From contig NZ_FZNY01000006.1 in NCBI RefSeq assembly GCF_900188275.1, positions 124,001 through 188,000 on the forward strand: a DNA stretch of 64,000 nt. Reading direction: 5' to 3'. This document shows positions 8,541 to 17,319 of the stretch, piece after piece. The stretch is from Dokdonia pacifica (GTDB taxonomy: Bacteria; Bacteroidota; Bacteroidia; Flavobacteriales; Flavobacteriaceae). Position 1 is the stretch's first letter; each line of letters begins with the position of its first letter. The notes under the pieces were generated by a model. That model was not told where the DNA came from. It saw only the letters and a list, made by a program, of their open reading frames with translations, and did not search any database. The translations under genes and the position numbers were made by a program.

Positions 8541-8990
8541 TTATTGTCTAAGTTTATTGAGTAGTTTATTGAGCGTCTCCAGCTCATTGTCGTTTAATTG
8601 ATGGGTAACTTTCTTTTCGGCATTGTTTACTACAGGGTCTATAGTTTCTAAAATAGTCATTCCTTTTTGAGTAATTGTAATTTCTACTTTTCTCCTGTTT
8701 GAAGGACAGATAGTACGCTCTACATATCCTTTAGTAATTAATTTATCTACGAGTCGAGTGGTGTTACTGGTCTTCGCTACCATACGAGAATTAATGGTAG
8801 AAAGATTTGCTGGATGATTGCATTGCCCCCTTAAAATACGAAGTACATTAAATTGTTGCAACGATATGTCAAAGGGTTTGATGGCTTCTGTAATGATATC
8901 ATTTGCCCAATTTGCTGAATATAAAAGGTTAATCGTTAGCTTTCGCGAAAGCGGTAATGTCTTAGTTTGTATGATCTCCTCTATTGTCAT
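8541..8990 (-). CDS. MarR-family transcriptional regulator
   Basis: 149 residues from the ATG at 8990 (MTIEEIIQTKTLPLSRK), chosen over an upstream ATG at 9083 because the extra 31 residues would cross the promoter. The winged helix is clear: LQQFNVLRILRG, STINSRMVAKTSNTTRLVDK recognition region, and the wing RTICPSNRRKVEITITQKG. Likely controls the downstream YceI gene. A 12-bp dyad in its promoter suggests autoregulation. The iterated palindrome at 8939-8953 is read in another frame here (PLSRKL). Confidence 0.88.
   Translation of the reverse strand: MTIEEIIQTKTLPLSRKLTINLLYSANWANDIITEAIKPFDISLQQFNVLRILRGQCNHPANLSTINSRMVAKTSNTTRLVDKLITKGYVERTICPSNRRKVEITITQKGMTILETIDPVVNNAEKKVTHQLNDNELETLNKLLNKLRQ
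8939..8953. repeat. Iterated palindrome copy inside marR-like gene
   Basis: GCTTTCGCGAAAGCG, read as LSRK on the minus strand, a different frame from the trp copies. Confidence 0.85.
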
Positions 8991-8998
8991 TACAATTG

Positions 8999-9015
8999 TT
9001 GTATATACAAATGTA
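8999..9015 (-). promoter_or_regulatory. MarR promoter with dyad operator
   Basis: TACATTTG on the minus strand (9008-9015) fits the TAnnTTTG -7 consensus. The perfect palindrome TTGTATATACAA (8999-9010) overlaps it and is 9 bp before the start codon, a plausible MarR binding site. Confidence 0.5.
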
Positions 9016-9151
9016 ATATATTCTTTATTTCTATTTGGAATATTTAACAATTTTTTAAAAATTTGAAGCATTGAAGAAACCAATGCAACAATTTTTTAAC
9101 GAATAACTCCTAAAGTTTGTTAATAGCACATAGAAAATACAAGCAGTACTA

Positions 9152-9159
9152 TACTTTTG
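9152..9159 (+). promoter_or_regulatory. -7 promoter element, near-leaderless start
   Basis: TACTTTTG matches TAnnTTTG and ends only 5 bp before the ATG at 9165, implying a very short 5' UTR. No matching -33 TTTG is seen at usual spacing. Confidence 0.4.
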
Positions 9160-9164
9160 TAGTA

Positions 9165-9671
9165 ATGAAATTTTATACATTCATAGGGTTATTACTTTTG
9201 ATAAGTTGCAAAGGTGGAAACCAAGAGATTGTTTCTTTTGAAAATTTAGAAGAAGATACGCCATTTATAACAGTAGATTATGAGGGATTAGAGGCGTATC
9301 TAGAAACTTCTGAAGCAGAGGTGCATGTGGTGAATTTTTGGGCTACTTGGTGTAAGCCATGTGTTAAAGAATTACCGCATTTTGAAGAGTTAAGAGCTGT
9401 ATATGATACGGAAGATGTGAAGGTAATTTTGGTAAGTTTAGATTTCCCTGAGCAGATAGAACGCCTTACTCATTTCATTGAAAAGTGGAATATTCAATCA
9501 GAAGTAGTATTTTTAGACGATGGGGATGCTAACACTTGGATACCAAAAGTAGATGTAAATTGGTCTGGTGCTATTCCTGCAACGATTATATATAACGATG
9601 AAAAACGTTCTTTTCATGAGCAATCTTTCACCTATGATACGCTAGAAAAAGAGCTTAAATTATTTTTATGA
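9165..9671 (+). CDS. TlpA-like thioredoxin-fold lipoprotein
   Basis: 168 residues from ATG 9165 (MKFYTFIGLLLLISC). A lipobox (ISC, Cys15) shows membrane anchoring. The thioredoxin domain has NFWATWCKPCVKELP with the redox pair Cys63/Cys66 and a cis-Pro region SGAIPATIIY. Likely a periplasmic thiol-disulfide oxidoreductase. An earlier in-frame codon at 9117 would put the start upstream of the promoter and spoil the signal peptide. The stop overlaps the next gene by 4 bp, so they are co-expressed. Confidence 0.88.
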   Translation: MKFYTFIGLLLLISCKGGNQEIVSFENLEEDTPFITVDYEGLEAYLETSEAEVHVVNFWATWCKPCVKELPHFEELRAVYDTEDVKVILVSLDFPEQIERLTHFIEKWNIQSEVVFLDDGDANTWIPKVDVNWSGAIPATIIYNDEKRSFHEQSFTYDTLEKELKLFL

Positions 9672-10297
9672 AAACATTAAAAATTTTAACTGGTGTTGCT
9701 TTTGTAGTGATTTTATCAGCTTTTGTTGTAAGATCAATCAACCCAAATAAAATAGTAGGAAGTGGATATGGAGTTGGGGATATTGCTGATGATATTTCCT
9801 TGAAAAATATTGATGGGAAGATGGTATCCTATTCAGATTATACAGATGCAAAAGGGTTCATTGTTATTTTTACGTGCAATACCTGTCCTTTCTCGGTGGC
9901 TAATGAAGACCGTATTATTGCATTAGATGCAAAGTATAAAAATATAGGATATCCTGTTATTGCTATCAATCCTAATAATCCAGCATCAAAACCTGGTGAT
10001 AGTTTTGAAGCAATGAAGCAAAGAGCAAAAGAAAAAGGATTTACGTTCCCTTATCTTGTTGATGAAGGACAGAAAGTATATCCTATGTATGGAGCAACAA
10101 AGACACCTCATGTATACTTACTTCAAAAAACACCTAAAGGGAATGAAGTAAAATATATAGGCGCTATTGATGATAATTCTAGAAATGCTAGCGCTGTAAA
10201 AGTGAAGTATCTTGAAAATGCAGTAGATGCATTACTATCTGGAAAAACAATTAAAGTAACAGAAACAAAAGCAATAGGTTGTTCTATAAAAGCATAA
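9668..10297 (+). CDS. AhpC/TSA-type redoxin, exported
   Basis: 209 residues with an N-terminal signal or anchor segment (ILTGVAFVVILSAFVV). The thioredoxin fold follows: FIVIFTCNTCPFSVANEDR carries a CxxC pair (Cys70/Cys73) and TKTPHVYLL has the cis-Pro. These fit the thioredoxin-like proteins often annotated as alkyl hydroperoxide reductase/thiol specific antioxidant. It overlaps the TlpA-like gene by 4 bp, and the two probably work together on periplasmic thiols. A terminator follows. Confidence 0.85.
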   Translation: MKTLKILTGVAFVVILSAFVVRSINPNKIVGSGYGVGDIADDISLKNIDGKMVSYSDYTDAKGFIVIFTCNTCPFSVANEDRIIALDAKYKNIGYPVIAINPNNPASKPGDSFEAMKQRAKEKGFTFPYLVDEGQKVYPMYGATKTPHVYLLQKTPKGNEVKYIGAIDDNSRNASAVKVKYLENAVDALLSGKTIKVTETKAIGCSIKA

Positions 10298-10321
10298 CCG
10301 ATTGATTCTTTCTAAATAATT

Positions 10322-10353
10322 AAAAATCGAAACTTAATCAAGTTTCGATTTTT
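10322..10353 (+). terminator. Intrinsic terminator after redoxin gene
   Basis: A 14-bp stem (AAAAATCGAAACTT / AAGTTTCGATTTTT, loop AATC) ends in a T run 25 bp after the stop codon. Confidence 0.85.
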
Positions 10354-10384
10354 TGTATCTCCCTATTTTATTTCCTTAAATTTG
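10352..10384 (+). promoter_or_regulatory. Bacteroidota-type promoter
   Basis: TTTG at 10352-10355 and TAAATTTG at 10377-10384, separated by 21 bp, fit the -33/-7 consensus. It lies 20 bp before the ATG at 10404 and drives the sulfur module. Confidence 0.65.
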
Positions 10385-10403
10385 TACCAAACTACGCGTG
10401 CTT

Positions 10404-11792
10404 ATGATCTTAGAACAGATGTACACAAAATGTTTAGCTCAAGGGGCTTATTTTATAAGTTCTCAAGGAGAAGCTATCATTATAGATCCTTTACGAGAAG
10501 TGCAACCTTATCTTGATCTTGCTAAAGATCATGATAGCACTATTAAATATGTATTCCTTACTCATTTTCATGCAGATTTTGTGAGTGGTCAAGTAGACTT
10601 AGCAAAAGCAACAGGTGCTACTGTAATACTTGGTCCTAATGCAAAAGCAGCCTATGATTATCATGGAGCAAGGGATGGAGAAATTTTTGAGGTAGGCGCA
10701 CTTCAAATAGAAGTTATTCATACACCTGGGCATACCATGGAATCTACATGTTATTTATTACGTGATGAAGAAGGTAAAGAACAAGCACTTTTTACAGGCG
10801 ACACTTTATTTATAGGGGATGTAGGGCGTCCGGATCTCGCTGCAAAATCGGATCTTACCAAAGAAGATTTAGCAGGACATTTATACGATAGTTTACATAA
10901 CCGTATCATGCCATTGTCAGATGATATTATTGTATATCCTGCACATGGAGCTGGCTCTGCTTGTGGTAAAAATATGAGTAGCCAAACCAGTGATACTCTA
11001 GGAAATCAAAAAGAAACGAATTACGCATTTAAGTTACATAAAGAAGACTTTATTAAAGAGTTAGTAACGGGCTTAAGTGCACCTCCTAGCTATTTTCCTG
11101 AAAATGTAGCTATGAATAAACGAGTAAATACAGACTTTGATACCATTATAGAAAGAGGAACAACCCCTCTTTCAGTGTCAGCATTTGAAGCATTAGCATT
11201 GCAAGAAGATGTGCTAGTCTTAGATACAAGAAGTGTTTCCGCTTTCGCGAAAGCGTCTCTGCCAGGAGCTTGGTTTATAGGATTGAGTGGGCAATTTGCT
11301 CCGTGGGTAGGTGCAGTGGTGAAAGATATCAACCAAAAAATTATAGTCATTGCCGAACAAGGGAAAGAAGAAGAAGTGGCAACACGTCTTTCAAGAGTAG
11401 GTTATGATCATAGTTTAGGCTATTTAAAAGGAGGTGTTGAGGCATGGATTTCGGAAGGAAAAGAAGTGGTAGAGACACAAGAGGTAACAGCACAAGAGTT
11501 TATAGATGGATTATCTAACGGTAGTATTGCATATCCAATAGATGTACGTAAAGATGGAGAATTTGCGACGAGTCATATAGATGGAATAACACACATGTCT
11601 TTAGATGAAGTCCATACAAACAGTAAGGATTTAGACCCTTCAAGGACCTATCATGTACATTGCGCAGGAGGTTATAGATCATTAATATATGCTTCTATTG
11701 TACGATCTCAAGGAATTAATATGGTAAATGTATTAGGTGGGTATGGAGCCATTAAAAAAACAGAATTAGGAACAATTAAATTAACAGAATGA
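10404..11792 (+). CDS. MBL-fold persulfide dioxygenase-like protein with rhodanese domains
   Basis: 462 residues from ATG 10404; a GTG at 10398 is an alternative. The N-terminal half is an ETHE1-type metallo-beta-lactamase fold: FLTHFHADFVSG, HTPGHTMEST, FTGDTLFIGDVGRPDL, and VYPAHGAGSACG. The C-terminal half holds two rhodanese-like modules (about 265-365 and 375-460). The second has a Cys in YHVHCAGGYRS, the first lacks one. Predicted to oxidise protein or glutathione persulfide to sulfite. Together with the two following rhodaneses it forms a sulfane-sulfur operon. The palindrome at 11240-11255 encodes SAFAKAS. Confidence 0.88.
   Translation: MILEQMYTKCLAQGAYFISSQGEAIIIDPLREVQPYLDLAKDHDSTIKYVFLTHFHADFVSGQVDLAKATGATVILGPNAKAAYDYHGARDGEIFEVGALQIEVIHTPGHTMESTCYLLRDEEGKEQALFTGDTLFIGDVGRPDLAAKSDLTKEDLAGHLYDSLHNRIMPLSDDIIVYPAHGAGSACGKNMSSQTSDTLGNQKETNYAFKLHKEDFIKELVTGLSAPPSYFPENVAMNKRVNTDFDTIIERGTTPLSVSAFEALALQEDVLVLDTRSVSAFAKASLPGAWFIGLSGQFAPWVGAVVKDINQKIIVIAEQGKEEEVATRLSRVGYDHSLGYLKGGVEAWISEGKEVVETQEVTAQEFIDGLSNGSIAYPIDVRKDGEFATSHIDGITHMSLDEVHTNSKDLDPSRTYHVHCAGGYRSLIYASIVRSQGINMVNVLGGYGAIKKTELGTIKLTE
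11240..11255. repeat. Iterated palindrome copy inside MBL/rhodanese gene
   Basis: Perfect 16-bp CGCTTTCGCGAAAGCG, read as AFAKA on the plus strand. Confidence 0.9.
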
Positions 11793-12100
11793 AAGATATA
11801 ACAGTAGAAGAGTGGAAATCACTTATAGCAAACGATGATAATGCAGTGATTTTAGATGTTCGCACACAAGACGAAGTTGATGAAGGCGCTCTTGAGAATG
11901 CACATCACATCGATATATATTTAGGACAAGGCTTTATAGAAGAAGTTAAAAAATTAGATACAGCAAAGAACTATTATATTTATTGTCGTTCTGGTAACCG
12001 TAGTGGTCAAGCATGTGCTATTATGGGGCAATTAGGTTTTGAAAACACCTACAATATGTTAGGGGGTTATACCGCTTGGGCAGAAGAATTAGAAGATTAA
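11789..12100 (+). CDS. Rhodanese-like sulfurtransferase, cytoplasmic
   Basis: 103 residues forming a single rhodanese domain. VILDVRTQDEVDEG opens it, and the catalytic loop YIYCRSGNRSG has the persulfide-forming Cys and the Arg/Ser loop. MLGGYTAW ends it. No signal peptide. It overlaps the persulfide dioxygenase-like gene by 4 bp. Likely passes sulfane sulfur within the same pathway. Confidence 0.92.
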   Translation: MKDITVEEWKSLIANDDNAVILDVRTQDEVDEGALENAHHIDIYLGQGFIEEVKKLDTAKNYYIYCRSGNRSGQACAIMGQLGFENTYNMLGGYTAWAEELED

Positions 12101-12104
12101 TAAG

Positions 12105-12491
12105 ATGCGTATTCTTTTATCTATATGTTTTTTAGTAGCTATTGTAGCTTGTAAAGAGAAGTCTACTACACCACGTGTTGAAGTTATTTCTGTTCAAGAA
12201 ATGAGAGAGGTGCTTAAGGAAGAGTCTGTACAATTAATTGATGTGCGTACACGTAACGAATATGCTTCTAACCATATTAAAAATGCTAAAAACATCGTAT
12301 ATCAAGGAGATGATTGGGAAGCTCAGATTGCAACGTTAGATAAAAAAAAACCTGTATATGTATATTGTCAAAAAGGTGGAAGAAGTGCCAAATGTGCTTC
12401 TTTGCTAGAAGCAGCAGGTTTTGAGAAAGTATATGATTTAAAAGGAGGTATATCGCAATGGATAGCTCAAGGATATCAAGTTGAAGAATAA
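12105..12491 (+). CDS. Rhodanese-like lipoprotein
   Basis: 128 residues. A lipoprotein signal (LLSICFLVAIVACK, lipobox VAC) places it in the periplasm. The rhodanese domain has LIDVRTRNEY and the active loop YVYCQKGGRSAKC. It follows the cytoplasmic rhodanese by 4 bp, giving the operon one enzyme on each side of the membrane. A strong terminator follows. Confidence 0.9.
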   Translation: MRILLSICFLVAIVACKEKSTTPRVEVISVQEMREVLKEESVQLIDVRTRNEYASNHIKNAKNIVYQGDDWEAQIATLDKKKPVYVYCQKGGRSAKCASLLEAAGFEKVYDLKGGISQWIAQGYQVEE

Positions 12492-12535
12492 TTTTTTATT
12501 TCATGATTTCCTAAAGATAGATATAACAGATATAA

Positions 12536-12565
12536 AAAAAAGCGTGCTTAATAGCACGCTTTTTT
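12536..12565. terminator. Bidirectional intrinsic terminator
   Basis: A 12-bp stem (AAAAAGCGTGCT / AGCACGCTTTTT, loop TAAT) lies between the convergent rhodanese and FG-GAP genes, with A and T runs on both sides. Confidence 0.85.
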
Positions 12566-12585
12566 GTTAAACCGTATTTGTTATT

Positions 12586-14634
12586 TTACTTTTTCAAAAA
12601 TTGTTGCACATATGTTGTGTTGTCTTGAAGAATACGGATAAAATAATTCCCTGTAGCGAGGCCACTAACGTCTATTGTTTTTGTGTCACCAAGTTTAGCA
12701 TTCATTACACGCTTTCCATCTACTGTAAATACAGAGTAGATAGCATTATTTAATTGAATTGATGTTTCTAGATTGATAACATTATCTGCTGGATTTGGAT
12801 AAACTTTTAGATCATTTCCAGTAGTGATTTCATCTATACTTAGGGCTTCACTTTCATAAATAATAAGTGTATCATTAATATCAGGATCTTCTACTAAAGA
12901 AATTAACCCAGAAGGCCAGTATACAGTTACGGTTTCGATTTCTTCATCTTGACCAAGACCAAAATGTGTATTGAGCGAACTCATATATCTAAATCCTTCA
13001 CCACTTCTTACATCTCTAATTTGAGTTCCTAATCCAGGAGAGGTTATTTCTACACGCGCCCCAATACCATTTAAATTACTTTCGTCTCCTACAGTAACAA
13101 TTTTAATCCAATTGTTATCATTTCCATTGTTTAGGAAAAGACCATTACTAAAAATATCAAGGAATCCATCATTATTTGCATCACCTATTGCACCACTTTG
13201 AGGTACTGTTTGTGTGATAGTTTCAAAAGATAATCCGTCACCTCCATTTAGGAGAATTTGTCCATTTGAAAATATATCAATGTGTCCATCATTATCAAAA
13301 TCGGCAGGTGCATTTTCAATACCTAAAGGAGTATTAGATAGATCTACAGAACCAGAAATATCTGTAAAAGTTCCGTCTCCATTATTACGCATATACTTTG
13401 TAGGTCCATCTGAAGTAGAACTAGCACCAATATATCCATCCATATCTCCATCATTATCATAATCTCCCCAAGCAGAAGACCATGTTTGTACTGGGTCAGC
13501 TAAATTTACACCAGCATCTCCAGCTACATTTGTAAAGGTGTTATCTCCGTTATTTCTGTGTAACTGATTAATTTTTGCAGGAGTATTTCCTCCACGACAT
13601 TTTGCAATAAAGAGATCCATATCACGATCATTATCATAATCAATCCATACAGTACCATAATTACCTCCATTTGCGACAAGACCTAAACCAGAAGGAATTC
13701 CATCTGGATCTGCTCCTTGGTAGAAAGTGAGGTTTCCTTCTCCATCATTAATGTAGTATACATTAGGAGCAACATCGTGACATACAAAAGCATCTAAATG
13801 ACCATCATTATTAAGATCTACAAAGTTAGAACGTTGAGAAAAGACATATTCTGGTCCAGATATTTCAGTATATGCTGTACCATCTTCATTTGCCATCATA
13901 AATGTGACACCACTACCACCTCCGTATAAAAGATCATTATATCCATTGCTATCTATATCTCCAACAGCAAGACTCCATGAAGGCGTATAGTCTGCGGGTG
14001 TAGTATTTATATTTACAGAATCAAAACCACCAGCTTCCAGTTGGTAATTGATATTTATGTTTGTAGCAGATACAGAAACCAGATCATCAAGATAATCCCC
14101 GTTCATATCTACCATTGCTAGTCTAGATCCGCTTGTAGAAGTGCCTTGTGCTGTAAAAGTAATTTGTCCTGGAGGTGGTTCATCGGCTTCATTGATTTCA
14201 AAATCAAAACCAGCTGAAGACCATCTATTATCCCAAGCGATATAGTAAGATTCTCCTGCCGTTGCTTGAAATGAAGCTACAGACAAAAATCCATTCCCAA
14301 CATTTCCTGCATCATCATCGCCTATAAGGCAATTTAAATTATCACAGTCACCTGTATATATTTGTACACGGGTATCTCCTCCAGAGTTTACTTCTAGATC
14401 AGAAGTTACGGTTACGTATACATCATCTCCAGCAGGGGCGGTATAGATATACCATTCTCCATTACTTGCAGGATCTGTTGTTTCTGTAGTACAGACAGGT
14501 GTTGGAGCTTCTCCATCAATACCGTCTACAGTATGTGTTCCAGCTGCTACAGCAATTGCATTTGCACAGTCTTGTTGTGCATACATTGCAAAAGGCAAGC
14601 ATAACAATGAGGTGTAAAGTAGTAGTTTTCTCAT
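12586..14634 (-). CDS. FG-GAP/VCBS repeat protein with UnbV domain and T9SS signal
   Basis: 682 residues, secreted. The signal peptide (LLLYTSLLCLPFAMYAQ) precedes a beta domain of about 130 residues. Multiple FG-GAP repeats follow (DMNGDYLDDL, DIDSNGYNDL, DYDNDRDMDLF, DYDNDGDMDGY, DFDNDGHIDIF), which bind Ca2+. An ASPIC/UnbV-like region (GARVEITSPG, VRSGEGFRYMSS, VYWPSG) and a type A sorting domain (LKVYPNPADNVI to QQFLKK) end it. Exported by type IX secretion and attached to the cell surface. It shares a strand and a 22-bp gap with the upstream diheme cytochrome. Confidence 0.92.
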   Translation of the reverse strand: MRKLLLYTSLLCLPFAMYAQQDCANAIAVAAGTHTVDGIDGEAPTPVCTTETTDPASNGEWYIYTAPAGDDVYVTVTSDLEVNSGGDTRVQIYTGDCDNLNCLIGDDDAGNVGNGFLSVASFQATAGESYYIAWDNRWSSAGFDFEINEADEPPPGQITFTAQGTSTSGSRLAMVDMNGDYLDDLVSVSATNININYQLEAGGFDSVNINTTPADYTPSWSLAVGDIDSNGYNDLLYGGGSGVTFMMANEDGTAYTEISGPEYVFSQRSNFVDLNNDGHLDAFVCHDVAPNVYYINDGEGNLTFYQGADPDGIPSGLGLVANGGNYGTVWIDYDNDRDMDLFIAKCRGGNTPAKINQLHRNNGDNTFTNVAGDAGVNLADPVQTWSSAWGDYDNDGDMDGYIGASSTSDGPTKYMRNNGDGTFTDISGSVDLSNTPLGIENAPADFDNDGHIDIFSNGQILLNGGDGLSFETITQTVPQSGAIGDANNDGFLDIFSNGLFLNNGNDNNWIKIVTVGDESNLNGIGARVEITSPGLGTQIRDVRSGEGFRYMSSLNTHFGLGQDEEIETVTVYWPSGLISLVEDPDINDTLIIYESEALSIDEITTGNDLKVYPNPADNVINLETSIQLNNAIYSVFTVDGKRVMNAKLGDTKTIDVSGLATGNYFIRILQDNTTYVQQFLKK

Positions 14635-14656
14635 AATTGGTTTAGTTTAGTTTAGT

Positions 14657-15781
14657 CTATTCGCATTCTATATCTAATTCATTGATAAATTCTTCTAATA
14701 ATGTTACTGCTTCTTCATGTATAAGTGTTCTACCTAATAACGGCATACGAGCTTCTTCGGCTGTTGTATTTAATCTAAAATAAAGGGTAGATCTCTGTAT
14801 ATTTCCAGGACGTATAATGTGTGTAAGTCCATTTCCTAAATCTTCATCAGGTTCAACACATACACCTATATTTTCATCAAGAAGTGATGATGTGTAATCT
14901 AGACGTATAGGTCTATAAGAACAATGTCCATCATCTATATGACAATGAGCACAGTTTACTTCAAAGTAATTACGAACTCTATCTTTTAAGGGGGCACTTG
15001 TGTCTTCCCAATCTATAAGTGTATTTATATTTGCAGGAGCAGATTGTAAATACCCTTCTTCAATCCATTTATCTAATTGGTTTGAGGTAGTACCGTCTGT
15101 ATACGTGAAATCTCTATTGAGGTTTTGAGGTTTTGGACCAATAGGAATGGAGGTGTCTCCCGTTTTATGACATGTTTGACATTCGGTTACATTTGGAATT
15201 CTATAATTTACAGATCTGGTCTCTCCATTTAATTCCCACATAACATCTACATTACTACCATCAAGATTATAAGTAGCTTCTGTTTGGGCTTCATTCCATA
15301 TATAATCTGCAAATTCCCAACCATCTGTAGTATTAATAAGAAGTCGAGTTTCTAAAATACGTCTTGAGTTTGAAGGGAGTGCATTGTCATAAAAAAAGTT
15401 TTTTATAAGAATGGTACCTACAGGAAAAACTAACAATTTATCATCTGCGTCATAGGTAGCGCTTACGCCTTCAGGCATCCATACAAATCGTTTTTTTATA
15501 GAGTAATCAGAAAATAGTTTATTGATAAGAGAATATTCAAGTACTCCTTCATTTGGAGCAAGATTTGCCAAGTTGCCTTCAAAAAAACCATATTCAGATA
15601 GGGTGTTAAAGGGAACAGCAGTTAAATCAATGGTAACTCCCATATCAGTAGCACCTCCATCATCATCTGTCATCATAGGATCATCATCTGTTTCACTCAT
15701 AGGAGTGTAATTGTCGTCGTTTCCGCAGGATAATAATAATGTAAAAAGTATCATTGTGAGTACAAAAGGATACGTACGCAT
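14657..15781 (-). CDS. Diheme c-type cytochrome lipoprotein
   Basis: 374 residues. A lipobox (LLLSC, Cys19) is followed by an acidic spacer rich in Asp/Met (DDDPMMTDDDGG). Two heme c sites, CQTCH (201-205) and CAHCH (277-281), lie in the C-terminal half. The layout resembles the HNE_0200/SO2930 family of conserved proteins that pair with FG-GAP/UnbV proteins. Predicted to sit on the outer membrane and carry electrons. Its substrate is unknown. Confidence 0.85.
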   Translation of the reverse strand: MRTYPFVLTMILFTLLLSCGNDDNYTPMSETDDDPMMTDDDGGATDMGVTIDLTAVPFNTLSEYGFFEGNLANLAPNEGVLEYSLINKLFSDYSIKKRFVWMPEGVSATYDADDKLLVFPVGTILIKNFFYDNALPSNSRRILETRLLINTTDGWEFADYIWNEAQTEATYNLDGSNVDVMWELNGETRSVNYRIPNVTECQTCHKTGDTSIPIGPKPQNLNRDFTYTDGTTSNQLDKWIEEGYLQSAPANINTLIDWEDTSAPLKDRVRNYFEVNCAHCHIDDGHCSYRPIRLDYTSSLLDENIGVCVEPDEDLGNGLTHIIRPGNIQRSTLYFRLNTTAEEARMPLLGRTLIHEEAVTLLEEFINELDIECE

Positions 15782-16224
15782 AATTGGTGTAGTTTTGAAA
15801 AGTTTAGTTATAGTTTATAGTTGATTAAACTTCTTTATCACTGATAATATAACATATAAAATGTTATTGTTATATGCATTATAATGCTAAAGTGTTAAAA
15901 AGGTTTTGATCTGTAAATGTCTTACTAAAATAACAACTCAATGTCAAAAGTTCCTACCTTGTTCTGTTAAAAATATTAAAATTACCTTTCATCTCTGTTT
16001 TATAGTGGGTTATACATTGTTTGTCTGTCAATAATTCCTATAATACTTGTCATGTGATGAGAATGAGGTTTTACATGCTTTAATGCTTCGCTCTTCCTAT
16101 GGTCGTGAATCTCACAGGTTCAATTTCGCGAAAGCGTATTCAATAAAAAAACATTAGAAGAGAGTGTTAATTATTATGGTTATTAAGAGGATATGTAGTA
16201 TTTTAATCTTATAAAAATAGAGTT
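15782..16224. other. Intergenic region, 443 bp
   Basis: Divergent gap between the cytochrome gene and the Cys-rich small protein gene. It holds a second copy of the dispersed repeat at about 16075-16115 (ATGCTTTAATG..TTCCTATGGTCGTGAATCT) and an iterated palindrome at 16124-16136. No gene or tRNA is seen. Confidence 0.6.
16124..16136. repeat. Iterated palindrome copy, intergenic
   Basis: TTTCGCGAAAGCG, with the left arm reduced to AATTTCGCG, followed by TATT. Confidence 0.75.
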
Positions 16225-16680
16225 ATGTATACGCCTAAAAGATTAGAACAAGCGATTACAAAATTGTATACTGCTTTTCATACTGATATGTTGCATCCTG
16301 AATGTTGCAAATCCTGTGCGGTTGGGAATATTCTAAATAATAGCGAGGCTTGGAAGCATCTTTCTGATGCACATGGTTCTGTGCTTTTAAATTATATAGG
16401 GAAAGTACATCAAGGGCTAGGAAGGAGATTTAATGGGTATACACCGCAAGAGTTGTTACAGATAGAAGCTGTTTTTTTAAAAGCATGCGGATATTCTTTA
16501 CCTCTTAACCATAAAGGTGTAAAACCTTCTAATCCTAATGATAAAGAGTTATTGTTTGAAGGGCTTTCAAAAACTATTTCTTATTTATGTATGCTTGATG
16601 GTGTGACTAATGTGATGGATTACTCTAAATTATTTGAGTTTAAAGAAGATCACGCACCTGTTCATGAGCTTGCTTTTTAG
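16225..16680 (+). CDS. Small cysteine-containing conserved protein
   Basis: 151 residues, cytoplasmic. The N-terminal part has HPECCKSCAVGN, a possible metal or Fe-S ligand cluster, and later CGYSLP and YLCMLDGV. Similar small flavobacterial proteins are often labelled as Na+-translocating NADH-quinone reductase subunit F, but the FAD/NADH domains of NqrF are absent, so that name is not supported. Its stop codon interlocks with that of the convergent lipoprotein gene. Function unknown. Confidence 0.75.
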   Translation: MYTPKRLEQAITKLYTAFHTDMLHPECCKSCAVGNILNNSEAWKHLSDAHGSVLLNYIGKVHQGLGRRFNGYTPQELLQIEAVFLKACGYSLPLNHKGVKPSNPNDKELLFEGLSKTISYLCMLDGVTNVMDYSKLFEFKEDHAPVHELAF

Positions 16681-17279
16681 TTCTTTTTATGGTACTCATT
16701 ATATTCTTTAATATAATTTTCTAAGGCATTTCCTACTGCTACTTTTTTCCATAATTCAATATCTTTTTCTATGACTCTAGGGTCATAAGAGGCATTGATG
16801 TATTTTTTTAATGATGTAATGTATTGTCTATTATTTGTAGGTATTTTTATGATAGATTGTCTTCCAGTTATTGCATAATCACCTTCGTAGGATACACAGA
16901 ATACAAGAACTTGATCTCCTTTTGAGAGATTTGTTCCTTCAAAACAATCTGTGGAGATACTTCCTATGGTATTCATATCTCTGTTATGTGATTTTGAATC
17001 TAAGATTACTTCTTCTATTGCAATATGCCCTTCTACAGAAGTATAAATAGCATCTTCAGCAACCTCAGCAGGATTTTCTATTTGGGTTACGGTACCTACT
17101 ATGATAAGGCTATAGCGAGATCCAAAACCAAAAGGTGTAAAGTCATTGGCCCAGTACATATAGCCAAGATCTAGTGTATCTGTTTTTATTTGTGTGTTCT
17201 GAATCTCTTTATGAGATTGACATGCCACTGTAGCAAACAAAGTGATACTAATTAATAAACATGTGTATAAGAGTTTCAT
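16677..17279 (-). CDS. Hypothetical lipoprotein
   Basis: 200 residues with a lipoprotein signal (LLISITLFATVAC, Cys at about 20). The mature part has a beta-rich segment (SLIIVGTVTQIENP, GHIAIEEVIL, DQVLVFCVSY), reminiscent of an OB-like fold, and a charged C-terminal helix. It shares a strand with the cytochrome c peroxidase-like gene and ends against the convergent upstream gene. I do not recognise a function. Confidence 0.65.
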   Translation of the reverse strand: MKLLYTCLLISITLFATVACQSHKEIQNTQIKTDTLDLGYMYWANDFTPFGFGSRYSLIIVGTVTQIENPAEVAEDAIYTSVEGHIAIEEVILDSKSHNRDMNTIGSISTDCFEGTNLSKGDQVLVFCVSYEGDYAITGRQSIIKIPTNNRQYITSLKKYINASYDPRVIEKDIELWKKVAVGNALENYIKEYNEYHKKN

Positions 17280-17319
17280 AGTGTATGAAAACTAGTGATA
17301 CTCTAAAATACAATTTAAT

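Noticed and set aside
13250-13950. Repeated CATCATTATC-type words
   Set aside because: They encode the Asp/Asn-rich FG-GAP calcium loops on the other strand and are not a CRISPR or separate repeat.
16225-16680. NqrF subunit label for the Cys-containing protein
   Set aside because: It lacks the ferredoxin and FAD/NADH domains and is far too short.
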